From positions 251,157,461 to 251,221,460 of the forward strand of contig OY282559.1 in NCBI GenBank assembly GCA_958295665.1: a DNA stretch of 64,000 nt, given 5' to 3'. The translations under genes were made by a program, and so were the position numbers. The DNA comes from Tipula vernalis (Eukaryota > Arthropoda > Insecta > Diptera > Tipulidae). Under the pieces are notes generated by a model, which saw nothing but the letters and a program-made list of their open reading frames with translations, made no database searches and had not been told where the DNA came from. Of the stretch, positions 47,388 to 57,905 are shown in pieces; position 1 is the stretch's first letter; each line of letters starts with the position of its first letter.

Positions 47388-47748
47388 TATGCGTTCTGAT
47401 GTGACTAAAAAAAGCGTATCCTCGTAACAAAGATAGCGTTCTTCCCGGTTCTGGAATTTGCAACAAAAAACGTGTTTTTTAAAGTGGGTTTAAGCTTTTC
47501 AGCCAAAGAATTATTTTGACTTTTACCTTGTATTCCCCGTTCCAGGTATGAACATAATTTAAATCGTTGAGTGCTTTTCACAGATTCGATTAACCGTAAG
47601 AATCGCTGAATCATTACCACCAAGCTATTGCGCACACTAAATCTTTTAGTAAAGCAATAGGTGGAATCCTGGCAATAGTTCGTCTATAAATAGTAGACAA
47701 AAAATAAAAAGTCAAGAATTGTTAAATATTTATTACCTTTATTTATGT
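47388..47748. other. unassigned sequence before the LINE
   Basis: No recognised feature. A TATGTT at 47743-47748 matches TATGTT after the LINE tail at 49837 and may be a target duplication. Confidence 0.35.
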
Positions 47749-47784
47749 TCCTTTGCCTACTACAGAGAACTATAGCCTTCAAAA

Positions 47785-49743
47785 ATTAAGGCCGCATACT
47801 GTGCGGGTTCGTCAAATTATCAACGCTCCCATATCTTATGAGAAATCGATTAATTCGAAGGAATTCTGTTTGGTGGCCTTCCTGGATATAGAGGGCGCCT
47901 TTCATAATGTGAAAGCGGAGGCAATCAAGGAGGGATTGTCATTTTTGGAGGTGGACGTTCCTCTGATAGGGTTAATCAATTATATGCTGGGAAGCAGGAT
48001 TGTTAGCTCGAAGTTGGTGGACTCCACCATCAAGAGGCGAGTAACTAGGGGAACCCCGGAGGGGGAAGGATTCTGTCTCCTCTTCTCTGGAATATAGTGG
48101 TAAACGGGTTACTACTAGAATTGGAGAGAGAGGGTATTGAAGTTATCGCTTACGCAGATGACGTAGCTTTAGCTGTTACCGGGAAAATCCTGGGCACGAT
48201 TGTAGACGTAATGCAGAATGCGCTTACCATTGTTACGAAATGGGCTGGCAAATGTGGACTTGGTATTAACCCATCCAAGACAGAGCTGGTACTCTTCACT
48301 AAGAAATACAAAATCCCGGTAGTTGTCCCTCCTACCTTAAATGGCACGAGACTTGCTTTTACTGATATAGCTAGATATCTGGGCATTATCTTGGACAGTA
48401 AGCTTAGTTGAAAGCCCAACATGTTGGAGAGAATAAACAAAGCTACTATAGCTTTGTACTCCTGTAGGAACGCCATTGGTCATAGATGGGGTCTGAAGCC
48501 GGAGCTGGTATACTGGCTCTACACCGCTGTAGTGAGACCTGTACTCATGTATGGGGTGGGTGTTTGGTGGCCAGCTCTGGACAAGGTAACTTATAAAAGT
48601 AAGATTGAGAGAGTGCAAAGAACGGCCTATATCCTTGTTAGCGGGGCATTGAGGTCGACACCGACAAGTGCCTTAGAGGTTATGTTGCACCTTCTTCCGG
48701 TCGACATTTTTGGCAAACAGATGGCGGCAAATACGGCTGTACGACTTGCAGCCGTCTCTCAGTGGTGTCTTAGTATAGGACACTCTACTATTGTTAGATC
48801 GTTGAAGGATGAGCTGGCGAATCTTGACTACATTAAACCTACTCTACTCCTTTCTTCAAGGGAATCCTGGAGGGATAGACCGTTATCGGAAATCGAAGCG
48901 TTGCAATTTTCTCACAGATGGCTCCAAGCTAGACGGCAAAGTGGGAGCTGGAGTATTCTGTGCCAAATTAAATGTAAACATTTCTATTCGTCTCCCTGAT
49001 TACTGCAGCATGTACCAAGCTGAAGTCGTAGCGATTGAGGAGGTCATGACGTGGTTGAAGCATAATGTGTTATCCTCAGACGATATCACAATCTATGTGG
49101 ACAGTCAAGCGGCGATCCGGTCGTTAGAATCGGTGTCTTTGCCGTCACGGGTGGCGTTGAGTTGTCACTCATCTCTAAATGAGATGGGTGAGCATTTCAA
49201 TATCCAGGTAATCTGGGTCCCAGGTCACTCGGGCGTCATGGGGAACTGCATGGCGGATGAACTTGCTAGGCATGGTACGACTCTTCAGCTGCAACCGGAA
49301 AGGGCAAGTCTGGGGAGGCCTATCATAGCGCTGAGACAAGCACTTGGGAAGCAGGCGCTATCCTCAGCGGGCGAAAGGTGGTCTAACACCCTCACCTGTA
49401 GAGTTGCAATACAAGTTTGGCCAAAGCTGGACTTGGAGTGCACTAGGGCATTAATATCCCTACGCAGACGTGAATTAAGAACGGTCGTAGGAATTCTCAC
49501 GAGACACTGCCTTTTTGGAGAACATGCAAGAAGGCTGGGTCTGCAGGCTAATGACTTCTGCAGAAGCTGCTTGGACGAAGAGGAGGAAGAGACGTTGGTC
49601 CACTTCCTTTGCTCGTATCCAGCATTGGCTCTCAGAAGGCACAAACAATTGGGTAAGTTCGGGATGGACTGCCTCTCGGATCTCAAAAACAGTAAAGCGC
49701 GGGACGTCTTACGCTACATAAGTAGCTCGAACTGGTTCCAATA
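47785..49743 (+). pseudogene. LINE ORF2: reverse transcriptase and RNase H
   Basis: RT blocks: AAYCAG (in a second frame near 47790), VAFLDIEGAFHNVKAEAI, RRVTRGTPEGEG, and the catalytic YADD at 48151-48162 (VIAYADDVALAV), then GLGINPSKTELVLF and RYLGIILDSKLS. A TGA at 48409 and frameshifts near 47870, 48090 and 48880 break it. RNase H keeps all four acidic positions (FLTDGSK, YQAEVVAIEE, YVDSQAAIRS, ADELAR) plus WVPGHSG. The C-terminus has CRSCLDEEEEETLVHFLC, a LINE-type zinc knuckle. Native products copy LINE RNA at the target site. Confidence 0.9.
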
Positions 49744-49818
49744 GGGGTAAAAGGGGAGATATTCTGTGGTAAAACAATGGACCGTCACCGGTCTAAGTGT
49801 GCATAAGCGGCCACTCCA

Positions 49819-49838
49819 ACCTAACCTAACCTAACCTA
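49819..49838 (+). repeat. (AACCT)n 3' tail of the LINE
   Basis: About four AACCT units directly after CGGCCACTCC. They end the LINE 3' untranslated region and are followed by unrelated DNA (ATGTTTTATAG). Their position marks them as the retrotransposon's terminal microsatellite and not a telomere. Confidence 0.85.
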
Positions 49839-50234
49839 TGTTTTATAGATATTGATTATTCTACAACAATTTATTCTCGATTCCGAGCTCAGGAAACGGG
49901 AGTTTTAAGTTTAATTAATTTCTTGGGAATTCTCGTACGGAAATCCCATTCCTAACTGAGATCTTCCAATTTATAAAAATAGGTTTTAAATATAAGGAGT
50001 TTTAGTTGAATTGGAAAGACCATGTGACCGAAGAGAGGACGGAGATAGACCGACTATTCTTCTATACTAATTAAAATCTATTTTACGTATAATTATAACC
50101 AACAATTCTCTTATACTGGCTGTATGATGATTTAAAATCTCAATACAACGTGTCGCCCCTTTTGACCTACCGCCTAAACCAGGATGTACTTGAATATTTT
50201 TTGGACTTTGTGATTTTTTCAACGATTATCCAGA
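49839..50234. other. unassigned sequence
   Basis: No recognised gene or repeat between the LINE and the satellite tract. Confidence 0.4.
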
Positions 50235-51800
50235 TTGGATACTATATGGTATGAGCAGTAATTTCTTCAAAACCAATTTGGTTGAGTTGAGGGTTGAGTT
50301 AGGGGTCAATTTGTGTTGATTTGGCGTTGAGTTGAGGTTGGGTTAGGGTTGAGCGAGCAGTTCAGTTGGGGACTTATTTGGAGGTTGAATTGAGGGTTCA
50401 GGTAGAGTTAACTTGGTTTGGTTTGAGTTGCGTTTACGTACGCATGTAGTTTTTTGGACCGCGTTGGTAGTCGAGTTGAGGTTGAGTTGGGCTTGGGATC
50501 TCGGCTTGAGTTACGCTAAAATTAGGGTTGAGGTTGAGTCAGCGGTTCGGTTGGGAATTTATTTAGGGTTGTATTGGAAGTAAGCCTGAGTTGTTTTGAG
50601 TTGAGTTCATGTATGCATGTAGTTTTCGGGCCATGTTGAATTGAGGGTTGGATTGGGGGTAGAGTTTGAGGGTTAACTTAAGTTGAAGTATGCGTGCAGT
50701 TTTCGGCCCATATTGATTTAGAGATTGAGTTGAGCCTTGATTTTAGGATTGAATTAAGAGTTGAATATTTGAGTGAGAGGTTTAGTCGGAGATTCAGTTA
50801 GGGGATATATTGAGTTGAGGTTAGTTTAAGCTGCGTTCATGTAGCCACGTATTTCTCCGAAAAATATTGGTTTGGTTATTGAGTTGGAATGAGATTAGGT
50901 TGATTTAGGGATTTATTTGTTGGTTAAGTTTAGATTTCAGTTGGAAGTTAACTTTAGTTGGCAAGTGGCAATTTATTTTTCGATTGAGTCAAGCGTTGAG
51001 CTAGAGGTTAGATTTGGTTGAGTTCATGTACGCATACAGTTTTCGAATAACAGTTTTGGGATTGAATTGAGCGTTGAATTGTGGTTGAGTTAGGATTGAG
51101 TTTAGGGTTGGGTTGTGGTTAAATTGAATTGCTGCTGAGCGAAAGGTTTGTTTGGGGATTAATTTTGCGGTTGAGTTGAAGATTTGATTTGAGTTCTATT
51201 CATGTACGAATGTAGTTTTTCAAATCGAGTTGATTTGGGATTGAGTTGGCCGTTAAATTTTGAGTTGAAATTGTGTTGCGGTTGAATTAGCTTGAGTTGG
51301 GCTTGAGTAGAGGTTCACTTTGGGAATTAGTTGGAGGGTTGTGTTGAAGGTTTTGTTGAGTTGAGTTTAAGTAAATTTGTAGTTTCGTAACGTGTAGATT
51401 TGAGGAATGACTTCGACATTGAGTTCAGGATTTAGTTCAAGATTAAGATATGAGCCGAGTTAAGGTTTGGTTAGCTTCAGTTAAAATTAAGTGCAGGATT
51501 CAGTTGGCGATTTATTTGGCGTTTGAGTTGGGGTTAGAGTGAATTAATTTGAGTTGAGTTCATATATGCATGTAATTTTTCGGACCTCGTTAATTTAGGG
51601 ATTGAGTTGGGCCTTGTTTTTTGTTAAGTGAGGGATTGAGTCAGGGTTTAGTGAGGGATTTTGATACGAATTTATTTGGTGGTTGAGTTTTAGGTTAAAT
51701 TGAGTTAATTTGAGTTGAGTTTATGTACGCCTCTAGTTTTTCGAACAGTGTTGGTTTGGAACTTTGAGTTAGGCGTTGAGTTTGTGATTGATGTGATTCC
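50235..51800. repeat. GT-rich degenerate satellite with higher-order structure
   Basis: Built from GTTGAGTT, TTGAGTTGAGG and GGGTTGAG words on the plus strand. A longer block (CATGTACGCATGTAGTTTTT followed by CGGACC and GTTGATTTGGGATTGAG) recurs at about 50432, 50608, 50686, 50838, 51025, 51200, 51370, 51560 and 51721, so most spacings are 150-190 bp. The copies are strongly diverged. The strong G/T against C/A strand bias is notable. No gene is present. Confidence 0.85.
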
Positions 51801-52360
51801 AATGTTGAAGTGGACCAAATTAACAAACTTCAGTGACAAAATTAGTCAGCAGTGCATATTTCCAAAGCATTAGGGCAGAGGATTGTCAACAATTTACATA
51901 TATTTGAAACACGAATATAAAGAAAATTACGAGAAACCAAAGTTGAAAGAAAAACTTCTAGCACTCCAAAGGTTCAACCTTGCTACTTAAGAAATCTGCT
52001 GCAAAAGAAACAATATTTAAATTCAAAGATATCTGTAAGAAGCGTTCAAAGGGTTCTAAGGTTTGCTGATCATATAAAAAGCAAGAAAATTATAAGAATG
52101 CCTGCATTAAAACGTCGTTATAAATTAGCAGAAAATCACTACACTAGGTTAAATTACTCACAAAATTCATAGAAATTAGAGAGATTTGGAAATCCACACT
52201 GCAGAAATTGTGAAATCGCTGTTTAAAACTAAAATATAGAGCGGTTGGAATGGTCGGCAATTTACAATAGAAAAGCGTCGAAAAGCTAAGGGCGCTACTA
52301 GAAGAGAATGGAAACAAATTCCTATACAGTTCATTTAATAAAAGTTAAAACGCTAACATT
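51801..52360 (+). pseudogene. Tc1/mariner-like transposase relic
   Basis: Fragments in different frames follow the layout of Tc1-type transposases: a helix-turn-helix-like part (KPKLKEKLLALQRF), then KISVRSVQRVLRFADHI, KKIIRMPALKRRYKLAENHY and a terminal part near 52260-52340. The SVRSVQRVL...KK..RMPALKRR..LA pattern matches the second helix-turn-helix and the start of the DDE domain. No catalytic Asp block is readable, and stops are frequent. No terminal inverted repeats were found. Confidence 0.42.
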
Positions 52361-54090
52361 TTCTTTTTGCTTTGTCACAGAGGGTAATGCCTATACGTAT
52401 CTTTCTTTGAAATTTCATTAAATCATCAGATCTAAAATTAGTTCCATTTTTATGTGGAATTTACCTTCTTAAGCTTCGAATTGAACAATTTTGGGAACTA
52501 ACGTTTAGGATGAGAAAACTACAACTAAAGTTCTGCTCTAAATGTTTAAAACTTGAATTCAACCAATAACTGTCGGTCTGAATTTATGGGAGTAGGTTTT
52601 TTTTAAGTAATTTACATAAATTATGTATTGTTTTTAGCAACGAAAACCGTAAATTCTTCTGCGAGCATTGAACACGTATATATAGGTACAGCTGCGTAAA
52701 ATTGTATGCAAGTGCAAAAAAATGTCGCAGCATATTTTTTTTCATTTTTTTCTTACACAATAAAACACAATAAAATCTTGCAACAAAGAAAACTGAATCA
52801 TCACCAGGCTTAATTTGTCATTGTGCCGAGGCATACGACACAAGACAACAAAATCGGAAAAGACAAAAAGAAAAATCTTTGAAAAATGTTCCTCTCTCTC
52901 TCTAACTGTGAATAAATTTCACTTAGCTTTTCATTTGTTTTGTATTATTGTTGCATTCTTTAATTTGATATTGTATAAAGCTCTGCTGGTACCGCTTACT
53001 GTGTCTCCTGTTTGCCTAGTGATAATAAACAGAGTGGGTACAGAGAGAAAATGATAAAGAGATTTTCTTTCTGTATGGAAATTTTTCATTTTTTTTTTTT
53101 TTTTCATTCTGCATTTTTCTTTGATTTTGAAAGTAGAAAAGAAGATTTTAATTAAAATTTCTGTTGAATTTTATTTATATGGATGTGTGTACGTTTTATT
53201 TCTTTACTTATCATTTGCATATTCCACTTACACATACTACTGATTCATTAAATCTTTAACACATACGGAAAATGGTTTGGGGTTTGGAGAGTAAAACTAT
53301 TTTCGGGGTTTACGTACGATATATTTAAAATTTATAATTTATTTGACTAGTGAATTAATTAAAAAACCTCTAACGATGCATAATATAGTCGTATTTGGAA
53401 ACATTCTTTCAGCTGACGGCGACAAACTATTTCGTACATTTTTTAATTAATTGACTCATATCATTGACCTTGTGTTGACAGAAAAACGCTTTTTAACAGA
53501 AATTTAGCTTAAAGCAAAAGCGAACGTCTAGGTGTTTGATGATGTTGTAATCTTGTCTGGAGTAAACATTTTACAATATGCATAATTTTACAACTGTTTT
53601 TGAGTTTTTTTTTGTTTCTTAAAGTATTCATATAAAGAAAAATGATAACGAAACATTACAAAAATAACAAATGGGGAAATAAAAATGCTGAGAAAAAATA
53701 ACAAAAAATTAGAATATTGATAAGGATTTTTTTTTTTTGAAGAAATGAAAATTTATGGAAAGAAAAATAATCTGTTTATCTTTCTTGGATTGAAATACAC
53801 TACTTTTCGTATAATTTCAATTTCTCATCTTTCCTATGTTGCTGTCTTGTGTTATGATTTCTTTAATCCTTTGTGCCGAGTAGCAGCAGTTGTAATTTGA
53901 TATTAATGTAAATATATACTGAGTGTTTGTCTTTTAGATGTTCAAATTCGAAACGGATTATTATTAAGAATATTGTTTCAATTTGTCTGTTAATATCAAT
54001 ATTTTAAGATGATTGTAAAGTGTACTGTTACGCCATAGACATAACGAAATTTTTGGTATTCAGCTTACATAGGTAATCAAGATTCTATTA
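52361..54090. other. unassigned AT-rich sequence
   Basis: No gene or RNA recognised. A 79-codon frame at 52815-53054 has no family motif. Confidence 0.4.
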
Positions 54091-54178
54091 GCCCCGATTC
54101 TGGAACGATTAATTTCACGCATACGAGTATAAATATCATACATAAGACACCAAAGAATTTTCGAAGTCAGAATCGGGC
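54091..54178. repeat. small element with inverted CCCGATTCTG ends
   Basis: GCCCCGATTCTG at 54091 and CAGAATCGGGC at 54168-54178 form an inverted pair around about 65 bp. The same terminal word occurs at 2937, which suggests a MITE family. No target duplication is visible. Confidence 0.45.
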
Positions 54179-54228
54179 ACTGTAAATGTCTTTCTCACTT
54201 CTTTCAAAATCCGATTCATATTAATATT

Positions 54229-54664
54229 GTTACAATTTCGCCTTGTAAATCAAGGCTTGTATCACTGGATTGTGAATAAAATAAAACACTTCAATTTAAC
54301 ACAAATGAATTTATTTATTAAGCACAAAAATAAATTTGAGCTTATTATAACAATAATAATTTACAAAATCACTTTTTATAATATTTGCACAAACTTTATT
54401 AATCACATTTACTTTTTATATCTCATTAATTCACTTTTTAAATCTCTTTTAATTAAATTTTTAATCCTTTTACTTTCGCTACCAAAAACTATTGATTCCA
54501 ATTCGATATCTTCGCCTTTTTATATACACAAAACAAACTTCTAGAAATTTCATGACTTTTCCAGTACAAATAGTCTAGAAACATTTAGAACAGTTTTATC
54601 ATGGAAAATTCCATTTTAGTGCAGTAAAACTTTATTCTAATACATCCTAGGTGTCACCGTTACA
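54229..54664 (-). mobile_element. inverted gypsy LTR
   Basis: On the minus strand it begins TGTAACGGTGACACCTAGGA (from 54664) and ends GAAATTGTAACA (54229), 436 bp, with the TGT...ACA termini of Ty3/gypsy LTRs. It matches the LTRs at 4857 and 59056 but is in opposite orientation to the adjacent gypsy body. It is either a solo LTR inserted beside the element or the product of a rearrangement. Confidence 0.82.
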
Positions 54665-54695
54665 TTATTTTTGTTGTTTGTTTTCGAAGTCAGCT

Positions 54696-54871
54696 GTATA
54701 ATATGTGGATAAATTTTTGTATAAAGTGATTTTTGAGAATTATAGTTAATAAATTGTGTTGAATTAATTTTTGATGTTAAATAAATAAATTCGTTGGTGA
54801 TAAATTGGATTGTTTTGTTTTTTTCACAATCCAGTGATTCGAACTTTGATTGATAAGGTAAAAACGCAACA
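54696..54871 (+). repeat. truncated 5' LTR of the gypsy element
   Basis: Shares GTATAAAGTGATTTTTGAGAA, AATAAATTCGTTGGT and CACAATCCAGTGATTCGAAC with the solo LTR at 4857-5290 and ends at CGCAACA (54871), equivalent to the end of the inverted LTR. The first part, including TGTTACGGTGTCACC, is missing on the plus strand, and the inverted LTR takes its place. A standard tRNA primer-binding site is not obvious after the end. Confidence 0.7.
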
Positions 54872-54907
54872 ATTTGTGACAGCGGTGGGATTGTGAATAA
54901 TAAAACA

Positions 54908-55102
54908 ATGAAAATGGTTCTCTCCGAATTAAGAATTCTAGAATTAAAAAAGGAACTTGAGAAAAGGGGTTTGGTCACTGATGGTAGTAAAACAGCTTTA
55001 CAAGCGCGACTACCTGACGCCATGGAGAAAGAAGGGTTAAACGCGGACCATCATGAATTTGGCGTGGAAGTAACGAATGCGGAAACGGTAGAGAAGACAT
55101 AA
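54908..55102 (+). CDS. gypsy Gag N-terminus with SAP-like domain
   Basis: Starts at ATG 54908 (the upstream GTG at 54893 is a less likely start). About residues 4-36 (LSELRILELKKELEKRGLV then DGSKTALQARL) have the helix-hinge-helix pattern of a SAP domain, a DNA-binding module of chromatin proteins. An acidic stretch follows and a TAA stop at 55100, probably premature because Gag-like sequence continues downstream. A role in tethering Gag or the preintegration complex to chromatin is inference. Confidence 0.6.
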   Translation: MKMVLSELRILELKKELEKRGLVTDGSKTALQARLPDAMEKEGLNADHHEFGVEVTNAETVEKT

Positions 55103-55680
55103 GATAATACACAAACATTGGACGAAGAAGCATAAGTAACTTATGGAAGAATGAAGCAGATGATGGCGCAAGAAGGAAATTAGTCAAATCTCGAAATTAA
55201 ACAACAAAACGCGAGAAAATTGGACACTATAAACCAGTCTAACAAAGAAATTAAACATGAAATGAAACAACAGTTGGGGGAGATTAAGCAGTCAAATCGT
55301 GAAATTGCCGAAGGCCAAAAGAAAATGGACGAGCCCTCAAAGACGAAGCAGCAGAGGCTTTATAAACCATTCCGGAACAAGATCGCAACAATTATCTCGA
55401 AATTATGAAGGCGGTGGGTTGGAAATACGGCAGTAACTACAAGCGTGAAATCTATTGAATGGAATTGAAAAACCGCTACCAAAAGGAAGGAGAATCACTA
55501 CAGGAATTTTCATCAGGAATCGAGCGACTAGTGCATCTAGCATATACGAGTACATCGGCCGATTATATGGAAAGGCTTAAAATTGACGAATTCATTGACG
55601 GCATTCGAGATCCAGAGAAACGCAAGGCGGTGATGTACCACCTAAAGCAACCTTCGCGGAAACCATCGCTTGTGCGTTGA
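55103..55680 (+). pseudogene. gypsy Gag remainder
   Basis: Two frames: 55220-55408 with a coiled-coil-like region (SNKEIKHEMKQQLGEIKQSN) and 55459-55680 with the Gag core (NRYQKEGESLQEFSSGIERL, IDEFIDGIRDPEKRKAV). The second is typical of Ty3/gypsy capsid C-terminal helices. Separated by stops and frameshifts. Confidence 0.75.
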
Positions 55681-56462
55681 CGAATGCACAAGGAATCACC
55701 AAACCGTCAATGAAAATACGCCGAGAGGAAATCGGCACTGGGAGTCCGATTGCCCCATAACCTCCACTGGAGTTTCGAAAGTTGAAACAGGTGGTGACAG
55801 CTTAACAATCAAAGGCGACATTCATGGCACGGACTGTATACGGGATCACCCTGGATACGGGAGCAAATCGTACGATTGTCCGTAAAGATAATCTATGGAG
55901 GTATCCGATCAGCTAATGGATTGAAGTTACAAACGGCAACTGGATATAGTTCAATAATAAAAGGCAAAAATGTCGTGAAAATAAAGATAGGGAGAACTCT
56001 TTTCCAACACGAAGTGCTGATTGCAGATATTGTGGATGAAGTCCTTTTGGTGATGGACATCATGAGGGCAAATGGCTTCGTGGTGGATGTTGGACGAGGA
56101 GTTTTAACCAACGATAACATCGAGTTGCCACTTCAATCTAGCAGTGCAGCAGCAACTACCAGGCGAATTATTATTGATTAGAGGGAGGTTCTGGGTTACC
56201 CCGGTTGTGGGTTGTGGAAGCTAACGAAGAGGACAACGGAGCCAAGGAAAATATAATCGGGAAAGTCCCAGTTAAACCAGATAACGACTATAAAGTGCTA
56301 TTTAAGACTCTTAATCTCTCGGATAAGACGAATATCATCAAGAAAGGGACAGTCATCGGCAAATGTAACGAGGTTTCGGAAAAGTCCGATTGGAAAAGCC
56401 GACATTCAAGGAAAGAAAGAAATGGTAGAACAACTTATTCCGAAATGAACCGAAGATCTTTC
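55681..56462 (+). pseudogene. gypsy aspartic protease region
   Basis: The active-site block GITLDTGANRTIVR is readable around 55845-55885, in a different frame from the downstream part (55876-56181), which holds VLIADIVDEVLLVMDIMRANG, the flap-to-ILG-like end. A TAA at 55883 and frameshifts break it. A Cys-poor linker follows to the reverse transcriptase. Confidence 0.75.
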
Positions 56463-57411
56463 AGTGGCACAGAAAAATTCTGCACAACAACTACTTAAAC
56501 GGTACACGTCTATATTCTGCAGTACATCGGATAATAACGGAAGGACTTCAATGGTAAAGCACCGAATTGATACGGGACCGAAACTGCCGATTCGCCAACC
56601 AGCCATGAGACAGATTGAGAAACAAGAAGAAGTCAATGTCATGGTAACAGATATGCAGGCAGCAGAAGTAATCGAACCATCTAACAGCCCATGGAGCTCA
56701 CCGGTATTATTGGTCGAGAAGAAGGACGGTGGCATGAGATTCTGCGTTGATTACCGAAAACTCAATGCTGTGACGAAAAAAGATAGCTACCCACTGTCAA
56801 GGATCGATGACACGTTAGCCACGTTATCGAGTGCTCGAATATTTTCGACATTAGACCTTCAAAGCGGCTATTGGCAGATGGAAGTCCATGAGGAAGATCG
56901 AGAGAAAAAAGCGTTCAGTGTGGGTAACGGGCTTTGGCAATGTTATGCCGTTCGGATTATGTAATGCCCCTGCGACTTTTGAACGATTAATGCAGCGCTT
57001 GTTAAAGGGATTACATTGGAAGACGTGTCTAATATATCTAAACGACATCATCGTCATGGGCAAGGATTTCGATGAGCATCTAGGAACTAGGCAGAAGATT
57101 TGGATCGGATACAGGCCGCCGGATTAAAGTTGGGTCCAAAGAAGTGTAAGTTGTTCAGAACTGAAGTTAAATATTTGGGTCATCTGGTAACAACTAATGG
57201 AATTCACACCGACGAAGAAAAGATCGCAGCGGTAAATAATTGGCCAAGACCTAAACATTTACACGAATTACGAAGCTTTCTGGGATTGTGCACCTATTAT
57301 AGAAGCTTCGTGCCAGGATTTTCCAACATTGTTAAGAGTTTACACGAGTTGACTAGGAAGAACAAGCCATTCGAATGGAAGGATGACCAGGAAAAAGCAT
57401 TCGTGGAATAA
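56463..57411 (+). pseudogene. gypsy reverse transcriptase
   Basis: Readable blocks: HRIDTGPKLPIRQPAMRQI, SPVLLVEKKDGGMRFCVDYR and KLNAVTKKDSYPLSRIDD (56690-56800), FSTLDLQSGYWQMEV, PFGLCNAPATFERLMQ (in a second frame), then the polymerase motif, which reads YLND instead of YLDD (near 57037-57048), and LGPKKCKLFRTEVKYLGH and RSFLGLCTYYRSFVPGF. The Asp-to-Asn change hits a metal-binding residue. Frameshifts lie near 56900 and 57090 and a TAA at 57409. Confidence 0.88.
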
Positions 57412-57905
57412 GGAAACGGTTATGTGTCGCGCCAATCCTCGCGTACCCTATACCGAACGTGAAATTTATTTGGACACCGATGCAAGAAATGACGGTATAG
57501 GAGGTGTTGAATGGCCAAGAACGAGTTATTGCATAATACTCCAAAACTTTATCAAAACCGGAGCGTAATTACTGCGTGACACGGAAAGAATTGTTGGCTA
57601 TAGTGGAATGCGTTAAGCATTTCCATAAGTACCTTTATGGCCAAAAATTCCATTTACGGACAGATCACGGCACTTTACGGTGGCTATTACAATTCAAGAA
57701 TCCAGAGGGACAGGTAGCACGCTGGATCGAATGTCTTCAAAGCTACTATTTCCAGATGGAATATTGGACGGGAAGCGCACACGGGAACGCCGACGCATTA
57801 TCAAGACGACCGTGTCCAGTAGAATGTAAATATTGTGGTCACGTTGAAGCAAAGGAAGGCATCATTGACGTTAGGCTTACGCAAGTGCTGCCTGATGAGG
57901 AGTGA
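57412..57905 (+). pseudogene. gypsy RNase H
   Basis: IYLDTDARNDGIGG (57463) carries the first catalytic Asp. A frame break follows, then TRKELLAIVECVKHFHKYLY with the Glu, FHLRTDHGTLRWLL with the second Asp, and GSAHGNADALSRRP at the end with the last Asp. All four acidic positions are present, but the domain is in two frames. Confidence 0.82.

Larger units (their letters stand above)
47749..49838 (+). mobile_element. 5'-truncated non-LTR retrotransposon (RNase H-bearing, I/LOA-Jockey group)
   Basis: Holds the C-terminal two thirds of an ORF2 (reverse transcriptase palm to RNase H and Cys-rich tail), a short 3' untranslated region and a tail of AACCT repeats (49819-49838). It begins within the RT domain, so it is 5'-truncated. 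The exact clade is not resolved. The RNase H domain and the FLDIEGAF motif fit the I/LOA side of the Jockey supergroup. Confidence 0.88.

Noticed and set aside
48150..48476. Minus-strand frames opposite the LINE and gypsy pol (also 49285-49686, 56406-56735)
   Set aside because: Complement shadows of conserved RT and RNase H coding sequence.
49819..49838. Telomeric repeat or internal telomere
   Set aside because: Only about four units, attached to a LINE 3' end and followed by ordinary sequence.
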